DNA of 64,000 nt from Candidatus Alcyoniella australis. GTDB taxonomy: Bacteria > Lernaellota > Lernaellaia > JAVCCG01 > Alcyoniellaceae. Numbering within the stretch: the stretch's first letter is position 1; every line of letters begins with the position of its first letter. The stretch covers positions 1-64,000 of the forward strand of contig JAVCCG010000048.1 in the NCBI GenBank assembly GCA_030765605.1, read 5' to 3'. The position numbers and the translations under genes are program-made. Below are positions 24,064 to 32,557 of this stretch, in pieces. The notes below the pieces were generated by a model. It saw only the letters and a list, made by a program, of their open reading frames with translations, did not search any database and had not been told where the DNA came from.

Positions 24064-26181
24064 TTACCCGCAGCAGCTCTGGTCGTCGTCGTCATCGTCG
24101 CCGGACGCATCGTCGTCATCGTCGCCAAGATCGTCGTCGTCATCGTCGCTGTCGTCGTCATCATCGTCGTCATCGTCGCCGGGCTGGTCGACCACAATAT
24201 ACTCGACGCGCGTGGCCACGCCGCTGCCGATGCTGCTGTCGATCGTCAGCTGAACCGTATAGCGACCCGGATACTGGTACACGTGGCTCGGGTTCTGATC
24301 ACTGCTGGTATCGGTGTCGCCGAAGCTCCAGCTCCAGCCCGTGATATTGCCCATCAGGCACTGGCTCATGTCGGTGAAATCGACGCTAAGCGGCGCGTCG
24401 CCCTGGGTCGGATCGCCGACGAAATCGACGACCAACGCAATATAGCTGCCCACGGAATCGAGGTTGAGCGTCCCCTTGGAGCAGTTGTCCACGCGTAAAT
24501 AGCGCACGCTGGACAGTCCGCTGCCGTCCAAATCGAAGCTCGATGTTCCGCTGCCGTATCCCAGCAGCTTCCAGTTGCTCGACGGCTGATGCCACGGCGT
24601 GTTCGAGCCGTAGAGTGCGTAGCCCTCGCTGTCGGAGACCACCACCAGGACGTCGTCGCCGTCGTTATCGTCGATCGCCCCCTCCGGGCTGAGGTCGATC
24701 ACCGCGTAACCGTTGTTGCCGATGGCCACGTACCCGCCGTCGGTGGGGCCCAGGGCGTCGATGGTCAGGGTGGTGGTGGACTCGCTGTTGGTCATGAACG
24801 AGTACAGCCAGCGAAAGCCGTAGCTCATCGGCGTGGCTTGCGGTGTCAGTTCCAGGTCGACCTGGGTACGGCTACCCGTGCTGACTACCACGTCCTGCTG
24901 CGTGGCGACCTGGTAGCCCGGGGCCCAGGCGGTGACGTCGTAGGTGCCCGGACGCAGCACGCGGAAAAAGTCGCCGACCAGCGGGTCGCTGTAGACCACC
25001 CAGGCCGGATCAACGTAGAGCATGGCGCCGACGGGCGCGTCGCTGGTCGCGTCGGTCACCATCCCCTGGATACCGGTATCAACCTGGGTCATCAGGTCGA
25101 ATACGCCGTCGTCGTTGATGTTGATTATCCCGGGAATCTGCGAGTACGGCGGTGTCTTGATGGTGCTAATCTCGATGGTCCAGCCCAGGGATCCGAACGT
25201 ACCGTAGAGCGTATCCTTGCTCGATCCGTGGTACGGCGAGCCGTAGAGTCCGGCCCCCTGGTACCGCTGATACCCGGTGTATCCGCAGTAGACGCCTCCC
25301 ATATAATCCATCAGCGCGCCGTCCGGCGGGCTGGTGTAGGTGTAGCTCCAGGCCCAGAGGAATTTTGTTGTCCCGGTGTGGTAACTGGTCCCCATTGAGA
25401 ACTGGTTGTCCAGCCACAGGTTGGCGATCGCCTGGCTCTCGGGCTCGCCATAGGGGAAGTCCGATCCGCCCTCTGACTCCCACATGTAGCCGTAGTCGCG
25501 GTTGAGGTCCACACTGTCGCCGTTGTAACGACTGGAATTGACGTGTCCATCGGGATTGACGATCGGCACGAACCAGTTTTCAAGGTCGTCAACCAACGCC
25601 GTCATATCCCAGTCGGTGCCGTAGCCGGTGACCATCTGATTGATCACGTCGAGCAGCAACTCGGTGCCCGGCGGTTCGTCGCCGTGGGTCGTGGAGTCCC
25701 AATAGATCTCGGGCTCGGCCTCGTCCACCGTAACGTTGTCCGAGATCTTCAGCGCCCACAGCGTGCGCCCGCCCAAGCTGGTGCCCAGGTTGTGCAGCTG
25801 CGCGATACTCGGATAGTTCGTGGCCACGTTGCTTAAAAACGTCGCCATCTCAGAGTAGTCGTAGTACTCGGCCGGCGGCCCGTCCAATCCGCGGGCCAGT
25901 CGATCGCCCCAGTAATCCTCGATCAACACGTCGAAGGCGATCGAGCTGTCGATTAATTGCTCGATCTGCTGCGGCGAAAACAGAAAATCAAGATGCAGCT
26001 CGTCCGCACCCATGTAGGCCCGTGCGGCAAGCTGCACCGTTGCGATGTCCTGCGGCCCTGCAGAATAGACCCGCACCAGCGATTCGAGTGGATGAAAATT
26101 GTAATCGCGCGCCAGGCCGGGTAGGGCGCAAATCAGCGTCAGACACAGTGCGATCAACAGGCAACGCTTGAATGTGTTCAT
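24064..26181 (-). CDS. Secreted M14 zinc carboxypeptidase with PKD domain and Asp-rich Cys tail
   Basis: A 705-residue protein with a signal peptide (1-24). The M14 domain covers about 105-390: zinc ligands H166 and E169 (HGDE) and H268 (SYHTG), substrate Arg in LNRDY (R228), NPDG at 209-212 and catalytic Glu in TIEIS. After a carboxypeptidase-regulatory-like beta domain and a beta-sandwich comes a PKD domain (GWSWSFGDTDTSSD). The last 40 residues are poly-Asp blocks ending QSCCG. That tail has no membrane helix, so it differs from known Cys-containing C-terminal sorting tags such as MYXO-CTERM; it may bind Ca2+ or mark surface attachment. AAGAGG precedes the ATG. Confidence 0.85.
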   Translation of the reverse strand: MNTFKRCLLIALCLTLICALPGLARDYNFHPLESLVRVYSAGPQDIATVQLAARAYMGADELHLDFLFSPQQIEQLIDSSIAFDVLIEDYWGDRLARGLDGPPAEYYDYSEMATFLSNVATNYPSIAQLHNLGTSLGGRTLWALKISDNVTVDEAEPEIYWDSTTHGDEPPGTELLLDVINQMVTGYGTDWDMTALVDDLENWFVPIVNPDGHVNSSRYNGDSVDLNRDYGYMWESEGGSDFPYGEPESQAIANLWLDNQFSMGTSYHTGTTKFLWAWSYTYTSPPDGALMDYMGGVYCGYTGYQRYQGAGLYGSPYHGSSKDTLYGTFGSLGWTIEISTIKTPPYSQIPGIININDDGVFDLMTQVDTGIQGMVTDATSDAPVGAMLYVDPAWVVYSDPLVGDFFRVLRPGTYDVTAWAPGYQVATQQDVVVSTGSRTQVDLELTPQATPMSYGFRWLYSFMTNSESTTTLTIDALGPTDGGYVAIGNNGYAVIDLSPEGAIDDNDGDDVLVVVSDSEGYALYGSNTPWHQPSSNWKLLGYGSGTSSFDLDGSGLSSVRYLRVDNCSKGTLNLDSVGSYIALVVDFVGDPTQGDAPLSVDFTDMSQCLMGNITGWSWSFGDTDTSSDQNPSHVYQYPGRYTVQLTIDSSIGSGVATRVEYIVVDQPGDDDDDDDDDSDDDDDDLGDDDDDASGDDDDDDQSCCG

Positions 26182-26204
26182 CGTCGAATCCTCTTGGAGT
26201 TTAG

Positions 26205-26277
26205 CCTGGATTATTCATGCGGGTTCGTCAACGAAACGTGCCGGGAGCCGCAGCTAAACCTTGATGCATAATCCAGG
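26205..26277. repeat. 73-bp inverted-repeat element with CCTGGATTAT ends
   Basis: CCTGGATTAT (26205-26214) and its exact complement ATAATCCAGG (26268-26277) bound a 73-bp segment; TTTAGC (26200-26205) and GCTAAA (26253-26258) give a second imperfect pairing, and TTCGT-CA-ACGAA a small inner hairpin. It has no coding capacity. The ends resemble terminal repeats of IS1380-type elements as I remember them, so it may be a miniature element or solo remnant, but a stem-loop in the M14 5' region is equally possible. The rest of 26182-26431 shows no gene. Confidence 0.45.
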
Positions 26278-26431
26278 TTAGGATTGGCAACAAATTAGCC
26301 CGTAGCGAGGTGAAAATCAAAGCCGGTCAACTCCATTGCCTGCTCTGGCCCCTTCCGATCAAAGTGCGATCCGAGGCAACGCACGAAGATCCGATTCGGC
26401 CCTATTATCCACCTGGGCTATAATCCCCGCG

Positions 26432-28450
26432 ATGCACAGTCCCAAAGATCTTTCATTGCGCACGGTCGTATTTGCACTCATCGCGTTGCTGGCGCTGGCC
26501 GGACTGCTGCGGTTCTGGGGGGTCTGGGACCGGCCGCTGTGGGACGATGAGATCTCGACCTTGCACTACAGCGAGCAGGGGTTGCGGCAAATCTACCAGA
26601 TCCACGGCGGACGCGATTCCAGCCCGCTGGGGCTCTACTTCTTCTACCATTACTACGGACGGCTGGGAGTCGGGCACGTGATCAGCCGGCTGCCGATGCT
26701 GGTCTCCTCGATCCTGGCCGTGCTGTTTACCTACTTGTTGGCCCGCAGCTTTGGTTCGCGGCGCATGGCGCTGATCGCGGCCGCAGCCCTGACAATCAGT
26801 CCGCTGGCAACCGCCTGCTCCCAGGATCTGCGAATGCAGAGTCTGGTGCTGCTGTGCGCGACCGCCGGATCGTTGTCCCTGGTCAAGCTGCTCCAGGGAC
26901 GAAACCTGGGCTGGTCCGTGCTCTTGGCAATCTGCTGGGCCGCATTGATCAACCTGCACTACGCCACCGCGTTCCTGTTCGCGGCCTGGGTAGTGATGAT
27001 CGTGGTGTTCAGCTTGCGGCTGTTCCGGGCTCAGGGCGCTGTCAACCAGCCGCAGAGCCTTGAGCGCTGGGCCGTGTCGCTGCGCTCACGCTACCTGACA
27101 CTGCTGGCCTTGCTTTTTGCCATGGGCTTTGCCGCTGCCAGCTTCGTACCCACGTTGAAAATCTTTTTCGTTCAGGCGATGCGCGGACAGACTTGGCGTC
27201 CGCCGATCGGCTTGTTCGAGCTGCTGATTAAACTGGCGATTTACTTTTCCTACGGAGCTGTGGACGATCATTTTCCAACACTGATCGGTCCGCTGGATCG
27301 TTTTACTAATCAGCAGATGTTGGCCGGGATTATCTTGATGGCGGCGATGTCCATACCGTTTGCAGCGCTGTGCCTGCGCGGCGCCCGCGGCAAATTTCAA
27401 GATCGCTGGATGCTGCTAATTTTGGCTGCGCTGCCGCCGTTGATGCTGATCGTGATCACGCGCGCGGTCAACCTGTTCGACGTGCGCCCCACGTTGTACA
27501 TGCTACCCGCGTTGCTGATCCTGCTCGCCATCGGTTTGGAGCGGACCTGGAACTCGCGCCCCACATTGGCGGTCATTGCGGCCAGCTGGCTGTTGCTCAC
27601 CAGCGGCCTGAGCCTGCGCGACTATTACTACAACCCGGACTTCGTCGGACAGGACTTCCGCCTTGCCGCCCGACAGATTGAGGACGGGTTGCGGCCCGGC
27701 GACGCAGTGGTCAGCTTTCATCCGCAAAAGACATTCGGACTTGAATACTACCTCCAGATCAACCAACCGCTGATCTACCTGTTCGACGACGCAATGATCA
27801 ATCAGCCTCCCGAGGAGATGCAGTCGCGGATCTCCGAGAAGCTCGACCAGCTAGTGGCCGATCACAATCGGATCTGGCTGTTCGATTATCATGGCAAGGT
27901 CTACGACTTCCTGGGCTACACCAACGAGCAACTCCGGCAGCGGATGTATCAGGTCGGTCGCTGGAGTTGGGGGCGCGAGCCCAAGGGCTTCAGCCTCGAA
28001 CTCTACAGTTCCGACGTGTACCAGGCCGCAAGCTCCTACGTGGAGCAGATCGACCTTCGGCCCGGCGGGCGAGGCGAAGGGCAGATCCTCTCGGGCCTCT
28101 ATCCCCAAAGCCCGGAAGGCCGTTGGATGGCTCAACGTGCGCTGTTCGTGCTGCCCAACCCCCAGACCGCGGGCAAGGCCTGCGCCGATTACCACCTGGC
28201 CGCGTACCTGGGCGAAGAGCCGCTGGAAGTAAGCCTGGTTATTGACGGCGCAACCCTGGCCGCGCGCAGCGACCGGGCTCCAGGCGACTTCGATCTCTGC
28301 GGACCGTTCCAGCCCTCAAGCCGCCCGCTGCTTTACCTCGAGCTGATCGCCGACCGGACTTTTATTCCCGGCCAGGTCGATCCGCGACTAAAGGCCGACA
28401 CGAGCAGCAAATCGATTTTCGTCTATGGAGTTGGAATCGAAAGTCAGTGA
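26432..28450 (+). CDS. GT39/ArnT-like membrane glycosyltransferase
   Basis: Start taken at 26432 (MHSPKDLSLR), which removes a hydrophilic leader of the longer reading; no clear Shine-Dalgarno. About 672 residues with roughly ten membrane helices in the first 420, then a soluble C-terminal domain. GT-C marks: WDRPLWDDE (acidic pair in the first extracytoplasmic loop), SSPLGLYFFYHYYGR, and SQDLRMQSLV. Such enzymes move a sugar from a polyprenyl-phosphate carrier to lipid A, protein or a surface glycan. Acceptor unknown. It is convergent with the rhomboid gene (7-base overlap). Confidence 0.75.
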   Translation: MHSPKDLSLRTVVFALIALLALAGLLRFWGVWDRPLWDDEISTLHYSEQGLRQIYQIHGGRDSSPLGLYFFYHYYGRLGVGHVISRLPMLVSSILAVLFTYLLARSFGSRRMALIAAAALTISPLATACSQDLRMQSLVLLCATAGSLSLVKLLQGRNLGWSVLLAICWAALINLHYATAFLFAAWVVMIVVFSLRLFRAQGAVNQPQSLERWAVSLRSRYLTLLALLFAMGFAAASFVPTLKIFFVQAMRGQTWRPPIGLFELLIKLAIYFSYGAVDDHFPTLIGPLDRFTNQQMLAGIILMAAMSIPFAALCLRGARGKFQDRWMLLILAALPPLMLIVITRAVNLFDVRPTLYMLPALLILLAIGLERTWNSRPTLAVIAASWLLLTSGLSLRDYYYNPDFVGQDFRLAARQIEDGLRPGDAVVSFHPQKTFGLEYYLQINQPLIYLFDDAMINQPPEEMQSRISEKLDQLVADHNRIWLFDYHGKVYDFLGYTNEQLRQRMYQVGRWSWGREPKGFSLELYSSDVYQAASSYVEQIDLRPGGRGEGQILSGLYPQSPEGRWMAQRALFVLPNPQTAGKACADYHLAAYLGEEPLEVSLVIDGATLAARSDRAPGDFDLCGPFQPSSRPLLYLELIADRTFIPGQVDPRLKADTSSKSIFVYGVGIESQ

Positions 28451-29211
28451 ATCGTCGGACCGTCGTCGCGGTCGTCCCGTCCGCCGTCGATCACCTTGAA
28501 GCTGTCCTTGATCCGCTTGAGCTTGCGGCGGTAGTAGACCTCGCGCAGGCGATGGTAGAGCACGCTGTAGCGTAAGTAGAGGAATCCGAAAAGCATCCCT
28601 CCCAGGTGGGCGATGTGGCCAATGCCCGAGCCGCCCTGGTCGCGGATCATCCGTAGCGAGAACACCAGCTCAATCGCGCCGAAGATGATCACCATCCAAC
28701 GCGCCTGAATCGGAATCACGAAAAACAACAGGATCTGCCGCCGCGGCCATAGATAGGCGAAGGCGAACAGCACGCCGTAGGCGATGCCCGAGGCGCCGAT
28801 GGCGGGAATCATCCACTCTTCGCGCTGCATCAGCGGCATTGCCGCCAGGTTAAGCAGGCCCGCGCCAACTCCCGTGATCGCGAAATAGACGATGGTCCGC
28901 CGCGGCCCCAATGTGCGCTCGAGGTCCGCGCCGAACATCCAGATCGCGAACAGGTTGAAGAACAGGTGCAGGAAGTTGGCGTGAAAGAAGTTGAAGCTCA
29001 ACGGCTGCCAGATAAAGCCGTGGATCACCCGTTCGGGCACCAGCCCGAAAAACATAATTAGGCCGTATAACGCCTGATCGCCGAGGAACTCCCGGACCAG
29101 GAATTCCACGCCGAACACCGCGGCGCAGATGATCAAAAATACCTTGACCACGGGCGTCAACGGCGGGCCAAAGCGCACCGTGGCCGGGCCTTGTCGCGAA
29201 TCCATTCTCAC
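28444..29211 (-). CDS. Rhomboid family intramembrane serine protease
   Basis: A 255-residue protein with at least six membrane helices. The catalytic dyad is Ser141 in GASGIAYG and His202 in HIAHLGGMLFG, both in the right helices. FFHANFLHLFFNLFAIWMFG holds the conserved HxxxN-type helix (L/H/N pattern). A basic cytoplasmic tail follows. Rhomboids cleave single-pass membrane proteins. The stop of the upstream gene overlaps its start. Confidence 0.9.
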   Translation of the reverse strand: MRMDSRQGPATVRFGPPLTPVVKVFLIICAAVFGVEFLVREFLGDQALYGLIMFFGLVPERVIHGFIWQPLSFNFFHANFLHLFFNLFAIWMFGADLERTLGPRRTIVYFAITGVGAGLLNLAAMPLMQREEWMIPAIGASGIAYGVLFAFAYLWPRRQILLFFVIPIQARWMVIIFGAIELVFSLRMIRDQGGSGIGHIAHLGGMLFGFLYLRYSVLYHRLREVYYRRKLKRIKDSFKVIDGGRDDRDDGPTIH

Positions 29212-30035
29212 GGTGCGTTCACCAGCTCGAACAGTGCGTCCAGGTGCAGTTCCAAAGGCCCGAACATCTGGGCCAGGTTGCTGCTAACGCCGGCTCCGGC
29301 CCTGAGGATCATCCGTTCGCGGCACACGACCTGGAAGGTCCAACCCAGCTGCTCAATGTGTTCCGCAGCCTCCTGGATCCGTTCGGAAACCGATCCGATC
29401 ATTTCGTAGAGGTCTGCCACCGAGAATTTGCGCAGGCTGGTCGCACGTCGTCCCTTGAGCACCAGGGTCGCCAGGTCGAGGTAGGTCCGCGGATCGCACA
29501 GCTCAACCGCTAATATCGCGCCGTCCCAACGCACGTCGTACAGCTTTTGGTCGCCGAACAACGCGCTGAAACGCAAACCCCGATCGGCGGTCAGCTCGAA
29601 GTAGCGCGTGGCCAAGGTCAACAGGTCGGCAAACGGCCGATCGTCCAGCAACAGCTCGAGCAGGACCTTGAGCTCGCGTAGCGACTCGAGCCGATCCTCG
29701 ATGAACTCTTGCGGGCCCGACCAGCCCTGCGGAGTGCGCAGCTCGAAATTCCAGGGCTCGACCACCCACAGCTCGAACAGTGCGCTGCGGTCCATTTCAA
29801 TCACGATCCGATCCGTCGAGCTGCCAAGCAGCGGCTTGCCCTGACGACGCAACTCGGTCCGCGAATCCGGGAGCGCTGCGATCAGCGGCTCGATCTGGGT
29901 GCAGCGCTCGTTGTGTTGAAATACAAAACGCATATCCGCGCGGGCTATGGTCTGCGAAAGCCGCAACAGCAGGCGTTTGGTCTTGATTGCGAAATCGACC
30001 AGCGTGTTGACCATTTTGGGATCCTTGCTGCTCAT
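29208..30035 (-). CDS. Unknown soluble protein linked to acyl-CoA synthetase
   Basis: Start at 30035 (MSSKDPKMVN), sharing one base with the preceding stop (TGATG); the longer reading is in shadow of that gene. About 275 residues, mixed alpha-beta, no signal peptide, no membrane segment. Long helices such as RLESLRELKVLLELLLDD alternate with strands (RWDGAILAVELCD). I do not recognise a family or catalytic motif. Coupling to an acyl-CoA synthetase and rhomboid gene gives no clear role. Confidence 0.5.
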   Translation of the reverse strand: MSSKDPKMVNTLVDFAIKTKRLLLRLSQTIARADMRFVFQHNERCTQIEPLIAALPDSRTELRRQGKPLLGSSTDRIVIEMDRSALFELWVVEPWNFELRTPQGWSGPQEFIEDRLESLRELKVLLELLLDDRPFADLLTLATRYFELTADRGLRFSALFGDQKLYDVRWDGAILAVELCDPRTYLDLATLVLKGRRATSLRKFSVADLYEMIGSVSERIQEAAEHIEQLGWTFQVVCRERMILRAGAGVSSNLAQMFGPLELHLDALFELVNAP

Positions 30036-31549
30036 CAGATGCTGTTTAGGAAGCGTTCCATCAAGCTTTGCTTGTTGAGCTTGCCATGGGAATCGCGCGG
30101 CAGTTTTTCCACGAACAGCACGCGGGTAGGGCATTTGTATCCGGCGAGGGGTCCCAGGCAGCGCTCGATAATCGACTGCTCGTCCGCACGGCAATCGGGT
30201 TTAAGCACCACGAAGGCCACTACCTGCTCGCCGTAGATCTCGTCCGGCGCGCCGATCACCGCGGTCTCTATCACTCGTTCGTCGTTCTCCAGCGCCTCGA
30301 CCACCTCGCGTGGAAAGATGTTTTGGCCGCCGCGGATGATCAGCTCGCGCGCGCGGCCGACGATGAAGAAGAATCCGTCGCGGTCGCAGTATCCAACGTC
30401 GCCGGTGTGCATCCAGCCCTCGACGATCGTCTCGGCCGTGGCCTGGGGGTCGTTGTAGTAGCCGAGCATCACGTTGGGCCCCTTGATCTGGATCTCGCCG
30501 ATGCGTCCCGGCGGAATCGGATCGCCTTGCCGGTCGACAATCCGCATCTGCTGGTCGGGGACCGGCAATCCGACCGAGCCGATCTTGCGCGTCGAATCCA
30601 GCGGGTTGACCGATGCGGTACAGGTGGCCTCGCTCAGCCCGTAGCCCTCGATGATGGTTGCGCCGAAGCGACTTTCGAAACCGTGGAGCACATCCACGGG
30701 CAGCGGCGCCGCGCCGCTGATACAGTAACGTAGCGAACGCAGGTCGTAGCGCCGGGTGTCCCGAAGCTTATTGAGAATCGCGTAAACCGTAGGCACGGCG
30801 CTGAAGGCCGTAACCTTGTGCTTGCTCAGCGCCGGGAGGAAGTCGTGGGCCCTGAACTTGGGCACCAGCAACACCGATGCCCCGGCGTACAACGGAGCGA
30901 GCAGGGTCACCACCTGGGCGTTGACGTTGTACAGCGGCAGCATGCACAGCAGCCGATCCTGCTCGCGCATCTGAACGCCGACTGCGGTCTGTGCGGCGTT
31001 GACCGTATAGTTGGCGTGGCTGAGCATCACGCCTCGCTGATGCCGGGAAGAGGCCGTTGCATAGAGTATCGCCGCAAGATCGTCGTCCCCCACATCCGTG
31101 GAGTCTTTGCACGGCGTACATGAGGTCAGCTCGGAAAACGCGCGGCCGCCTGCAACGTCCAGCGAGCCGACAACGACCAGATTATCGATAAGTTCCCGCT
31201 CAAGCAGCGAGCGCACCCGCTCGACTCGGGTGTGGTGCACGATCAAGGTGCGGGCGCCGCAATGCTGGACGATATTTCGAATCTCGTCGTGTTTGAGGTG
31301 CGTGTTCAGCGGTACGGCCACCGCACCGAGGCGCATAATCCCGAGGAAGCTCTGCACGAACTGCGGACAGTTGGGAAGCAGCAGCGCCACGCGATCGCCG
31401 TGGGCAACTCCCATGTTGCCCAGGCCCGCGGCCACTGATGATGTCGAGCGGTTTAACTGCCCGTAGGATGTCGTCGATTCCTCGAAAAACAGAAAAGTCT
31501 TATCGGCGTATTTGCGGGCGCGCTCGTTCAGCAAATCAACAAGGTTCAC
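30035..31549 (-). CDS. AMP-dependent acyl-CoA synthetase-like protein with altered A3 loop
   Basis: Start is taken at GTG 31549, overlapping the upstream stop (GTGA), because the family opens VNLVDLLNERARKYADKT; an earlier ATG-type start at 31582 is possible. About 504 residues. Typical motifs: GYGLSEATCT (A5), GWMHTGDVGYCDRDG (A7), GRARELIIRGGQNIFPREVE-like (A8/A10 region) and the C-terminal catalytic Lys in SHGKLNKQ. The A3 phosphate loop, normally YTSGTTGxPKGV, reads YATASSRHQRGV. The loss of its glycines and Lys suggests changed ATP binding or a non-adenylating role. The reading frame is intact, so this is not a frameshift. Confidence 0.75.
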   Translation of the reverse strand: MNLVDLLNERARKYADKTFLFFEESTTSYGQLNRSTSSVAAGLGNMGVAHGDRVALLLPNCPQFVQSFLGIMRLGAVAVPLNTHLKHDEIRNIVQHCGARTLIVHHTRVERVRSLLERELIDNLVVVGSLDVAGGRAFSELTSCTPCKDSTDVGDDDLAAILYATASSRHQRGVMLSHANYTVNAAQTAVGVQMREQDRLLCMLPLYNVNAQVVTLLAPLYAGASVLLVPKFRAHDFLPALSKHKVTAFSAVPTVYAILNKLRDTRRYDLRSLRYCISGAAPLPVDVLHGFESRFGATIIEGYGLSEATCTASVNPLDSTRKIGSVGLPVPDQQMRIVDRQGDPIPPGRIGEIQIKGPNVMLGYYNDPQATAETIVEGWMHTGDVGYCDRDGFFFIVGRARELIIRGGQNIFPREVVEALENDERVIETAVIGAPDEIYGEQVVAFVVLKPDCRADEQSIIERCLGPLAGYKCPTRVLFVEKLPRDSHGKLNKQSLMERFLNSI

Positions 31550-32400
31550 CCGTCGGACTCGCCCACACGTTTGAGCAACCACTCGCGCATGTCGTTAAGC
31601 GGCTTCTCCTTGCCGATCTCGTTGAAAATCTCGTGGTAAAAGCCCTCGTAGCGCAGCAGGGTGCGGTCTTCAACCGTGAGCCCGTCGTAAAACGCGCGGC
31701 TCCCCTCAGGGTTGCAGATCGGGTCGGCGTCGCCGTGCATCAGCAGGCACGGCAGGGTCAGTTCGCCGGCGCGTTCGACGGTCGACGCCATCGTCGCGAC
31801 CATCTCGGTAAACAGCCGGGTCGTTATCTTCGGATGGACCAACGGGTCGGCGATGTAGGCCTCGACCACCGCCGGATCGTGGCTCAGAGACTGCGGATCG
31901 AGCTCGTTGTTGAGGCTTAATTTGGGGATGAACTTGCTGGTGACGTTGCCCAGCAGCCTCTTAACCGCGGGAACCTCCACTGCCAGCTTCAACGCAGCGC
32001 CTGAGCTCACCACGCCGCTGAGCCCCTCGGGCCGGGCCAGTGCGTATGACAGTACAATCAGGCCGCCCAGAGAATGCCCCGCCAGAAAAACCGGCAGGCC
32101 CTTGGCCTCAATCGACACCTCGGAGATCAGCTGACCCAGGTCGTCGTGAAATTGGTCAAAGCGTTTCACGAACGCGCGCTGCCCCTCGGACCGACCGTGT
32201 CCGCGATGATCCAGGGCGGCGACTGCAATGCCGGCGGGCAGCAGCACATCGACCACGTTGTTGTAACGCCCGGAGTGCTCGCCCAGTCCGTGGGCCAGCA
32301 CCACCCAGGCGCGGGGCGACTGCGGCACCCACTGTTGGACGAACAGCGACAGGCCGTCCGCCGAGAAGATCGTACGCGTGGTATTCGTAATTTGTGTCAT
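31546..32400 (-). CDS. Monoacylglycerol lipase-like alpha/beta hydrolase
   Basis: Start at 32400 (MTQITNTTRTIF), with AGGGA upstream; about 284 residues. Motifs: VLAHGLGEHSGRY (oxyanion loop), LDHRGHGRSEG, the nucleophile elbow LAGHSLGG, the acid in LLMHGDADPIC and the catalytic His in EGFYHEIFNE. This is the serine aminopeptidase S33/monoglyceride lipase family, which releases fatty acids that the adjacent synthetase could activate. The two genes overlap by four bases. An inverted repeat (32413-32426) sits just upstream and could be an operator. Confidence 0.85.
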   Translation of the reverse strand: MTQITNTTRTIFSADGLSLFVQQWVPQSPRAWVVLAHGLGEHSGRYNNVVDVLLPAGIAVAALDHRGHGRSEGQRAFVKRFDQFHDDLGQLISEVSIEAKGLPVFLAGHSLGGLIVLSYALARPEGLSGVVSSGAALKLAVEVPAVKRLLGNVTSKFIPKLSLNNELDPQSLSHDPAVVEAYIADPLVHPKITTRLFTEMVATMASTVERAGELTLPCLLMHGDADPICNPEGSRAFYDGLTVEDRTLLRYEGFYHEIFNEIGKEKPLNDMREWLLKRVGESDG

Positions 32401-32412
32401 GGCGATTTCCCT

Positions 32413-32426
32413 AGTGTTAGAACACT
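32413..32426. promoter_or_regulatory. Inverted repeat upstream of the lipase gene
   Basis: AGTGTT (32413-32418) and AACACT (32421-32426) are exact complements separated by two bases, 13 bases before the lipase start. The size and spacing suit a dimeric repressor site close to the ribosome-binding region. No regulator gene is adjacent. Position-based inference only. Confidence 0.35.
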
Positions 32427-32557
32427 TGATAGGAGAATCAAAATCTATCGTTCGCAAGATATTCAGTCAAGGATCGCAGGCCGATCTGACACCGATCATA
32501 TTCGTGGGAGCGCCAAGGATTATCATCTATGATTGAGACATTCTTAAGGAGCTTTGA

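Noticed and set aside
24064-24185. Repetitive gtc/atc-rich stretch that looks like a microsatellite
   Set aside because: It is the in-frame poly-Asp codon run of the M14 protein tail, explained by coding.
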